A DNA stretch of 64,000 nucleotides. Source: Strigamia acuminata. Taxonomy: Eukaryota > Arthropoda > Chilopoda > Geophilomorpha > Linotaeniidae. Made by a program: the position numbers and the translations under genes. The stretch is taken from assembly GCA_949358305.1 (NCBI GenBank), contig OX442323.1:7998001-8062000 (forward strand), in the 5' to 3' direction. Shown here piece after piece: positions 62,120 to 64,000 of the stretch (its first letter is position 1; each line of letters opens with the position of its first letter). The notes under the pieces are model-generated. The model worked only from the letters and a program-made list of their open reading frames with translations, ran no database searches and had not been told where the DNA came from.

Positions 62120-62590
62120 GAATTGCAGTTTTTTGGTCTGAAAATGCATTTTTTTGTCTGAAATTCTGTTTTTTGTCTGAAAATGTTGTTTTTGTGTCTA
62201 AAAATGCAGTTTTTTGGTCTGAAAATGCATTTTTTTGTCTGAAATTCTGTTTTTTGTCTGAAAATGTTGTTTTTTGTCTGAAAATGCAGTTTTTTTTGTC
62301 TGAAAATGCAGTTTTTTTTGTCTGAAAATGCAGTTTTTTTTGTCTGAAAATGCATTATTTCACCGGAAAATGCATTATTTCACCGGAAAATGCATTATTT
62401 CACCGGAAAATGCATTATTTTGTCTGAAAATGTTGTTTTTTTGTCTAAAAATGCAGTTTTTTTTGTCTGAAAATGCATTATTTCACCTGAAAATGCATTA
62501 TGTCACCGGAAAATGCATTATTTCGCCGGAAAATGCATTATTTTGCATACAAATGCAATTTTTTCAGCTCAAAATGAATTTATTTTCCAT
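62120..62590. repeat. 20-bp-like minisatellite (AAAATGCATTATTTCACCGG)
   Basis: Tandem units with three variants: TTTTTGTCTGAAAATGCA, TCTGAAAATGTTGTTTT and AAAATGCATTATTTCACCGG. The array is open in frames on both strands, but only through the repeat. Confidence 0.9.
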
Positions 62591-62635
62591 AAAAATACAT
62601 TCTTCCGCCTGCAAATTCATATTTTTTTTGCTTGA

Positions 62636-62870
62636 AACGGATTTCCGGTCTGTGGGGCCCTTTCCGCAGCCATTTTGGGGCCCTAAGTAAAAAAAAATGT
62701 CCAAAAAAAAATTATTTTTCAAAATTTTTCTATCGTAAAAATTTTTGTTTTTGAATTCAGAGACCCCGGAGCCCCATGGGGCCCTTCTTCGAGAATTATA
62801 ATTCATGGGCCCCCCCTCCTGTTGGAAGTGGTGCTCCGGGACCCCAGAAACCTTAATCCGGTCGTGGTTA
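62636..62870. repeat. Imperfect inverted block with GGGGCCC ends
   Basis: TGTGGGGCCCTTTCCGCAGC and ATGGGGCCCTTCTTCGAGAA lie near ATTCATGGGCCCCCCCTCCT and GCTCCGGGACCCCAGAAACC. It resembles the eroded GC-rich ends of a MITE; a clear target duplication is not seen. Confidence 0.35.
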
Positions 62871-63589
62871 ACAGGAAAAAGCCGTAATAATTCGATATCG
62901 TGTTTTATTTGCATTAATCTCTTCCACGAATTTTATTTTACGAGATTTAATCTGACGTCATGACACAATGATGCATACTTCTAAAAATAAAACACATCTC
63001 CAGCATTCGGGGCGCGCGCGCAAACAGCCGCAGCCCCAATCGACCAAAGCCGTCAAAGGGTGAAAGACCTGTACCTTGTTGTTTTCACAAAACCGGCTGG
63101 CTCGTTTATGCGAAACAAGATCGTAAGTAGTTTGATCGATACGTTTTTAAAGTCGTAAAAAATAATAATCGTTTCTAAATTACCGCTGGATATATACTAT
63201 TTATTATTCAAAAACAAAGAGAGAAAGAGAAAGAAAAAAGAAAAACGTATAATCAATCGATTTTGAGGTCGGAAACCTCGTGCGAGATATGCCAAGGTCA
63301 CCTCGTGAAAGAGGGCGCTGTGCAGCAAAGCCCACGCGCAGTGCGAGGCATTCAAATCGAAACGAAAGCCGCAAAATGCAAAAAACCGAGGCCGATCGCA
63401 ACACAATAGTAATTTAATATCTCGATTTACGCTTAAAAACAAAGGGAAAAACGAAAAAAAGAGCCAGAAAAAAAAAACCTGTTGCACAATTCGTTCGCGT
63501 CGTGCGCCCGTCACCACCGACGTAAACTGGGAACGAGATTGACTAAAAACAAACATGGCGGGCTGGCGATAAGACGATGCGCACATGTC

Positions 63590-63900
63590 TTCCGAATCTC
63601 AGTGAGTTGTGGCCAAGAAACGTAAGTACCGACACACAATACGATCCGCGCAACTAGCTAAGGCTCGGAACTAGCCGCGCGACGGGTTAAAAGCGCGAAT
63701 TAAGCGGTGTTAGTTGAAAATACCGGGCAGCGCTCAGTGCTCCTTTTGTCAACCGTCAGCCAATATGGCGCGAGTTGAATGGCTGCGCGACCGCTCGTAG
63801 TCGCGACCGTTTGGCGAGGGACAGGTGCGCGATTAATGTGCATGAGTGAAAGAGGCTTTAATTTGGTGAATCGAAGGTAAAGTGGTTGATTTTTAGCGTC
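63590..63900 (+). promoter_or_regulatory. Probable promoter and 5'-UTR exon of a gene off the right edge
   Basis: The DNA becomes CpG-rich here. ATCTCAGTGAGTTG at about 63597 and GCGCTCAGTGCTCC at about 63730 contain the arthropod initiator TCAGT. Donor-like sites follow (AAACGTAAGTAC at about 63620 and AATCGAAGGTAAAGTG at about 63870). No long open frame is present, so this would be non-coding leader. The strand is inferred from the donors. Confidence 0.4.
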
Positions 63901-64000
63901 CGATCGCCAATAACGAGCAGATTTGTGTGCGAAAAATGTTTCTTTGTCTGATGACAGTTGGCGCTCGCTCGCTTGTTTACATTCGCCGCGAACAGCTGAG

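Noticed and set aside
62074-62690. Repeat peptides on both strands (FRQKKLHFQTK and LFHRKMHYFTGKC types)
   Set aside because: These are translations of a minisatellite on the two strands, with no coding evidence.

Overview
The window is nuclear DNA of an animal, almost certainly an insect. It is AT-rich, its genes are split by many short (about 50-70 bp) GT-AG introns, and it carries DNA-transposon relics of the Tc1/mariner and hAT kinds plus an unusual number of intronic minisatellites. The compact introns recall beetles, but the order cannot be fixed from sequence alone. Exon joins below were derived by hand from splice signals, reading phase and family resemblance.

Layout. 1-1543 (minus): five exons of an unidentified proline-rich protein with endocytic-type motifs, running off the left edge. 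3198-10274 (minus): a 16-exon PDZ + coiled-coil + LIM protein, the LMO7/Smallish (smash) family, 1389 codons, with an internal alternative first exon. 10.3-31.4 kb: a gene-poor stretch of AT-rich DNA, minisatellites and decayed transposons. 31926-35586 (minus): a cyclic nucleotide-gated channel alpha subunit, 698 aa. 36472-39156 (minus): ABCE1, 601 aa, which shares a 536-bp divergent intergenic region with a DHHC palmitoyltransferase, 364 aa (39693-42835, plus). 44552-45499 (minus): an acidic protein whose N-terminus resembles the Scm3/HJURP centromere chaperone domain, head to head with the electron-transfer-flavoprotein:ubiquinone oxidoreductase gene (ETF-QO, plus). ETF-QO runs 50346-54533 (607 aa), and a second copy of its first two exons lies at 45609-45881. 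Between the two copies sit a wrecked kinesin gene (46502-49484, minus), a Tc/mariner-type MITE, perfect hairpins and a foldback element. 54.6-64 kb: no convincing coding exon, only GC-rich patches, minisatellites and a probable promoter/5'-UTR at the right edge.

The genes are mostly housekeeping or signalling genes and do not form one pathway. ABCE1 (ribosome recycling) and ETF-QO (mitochondrial electron transfer) are core functions; the CNG channel, DHHC enzyme and smash act at membranes and junctions. The most notable structures are the Scm3-like protein with an E2F-like site at its start, the ETF-QO exon duplication flanking a kinesin relic, the inverted repeat around the smash PDZ exons, and transposons whose interiors have become minisatellites. 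Two probable single-base indels (near 44.69 and 48.62 kb) may be real mutations or assembly errors.
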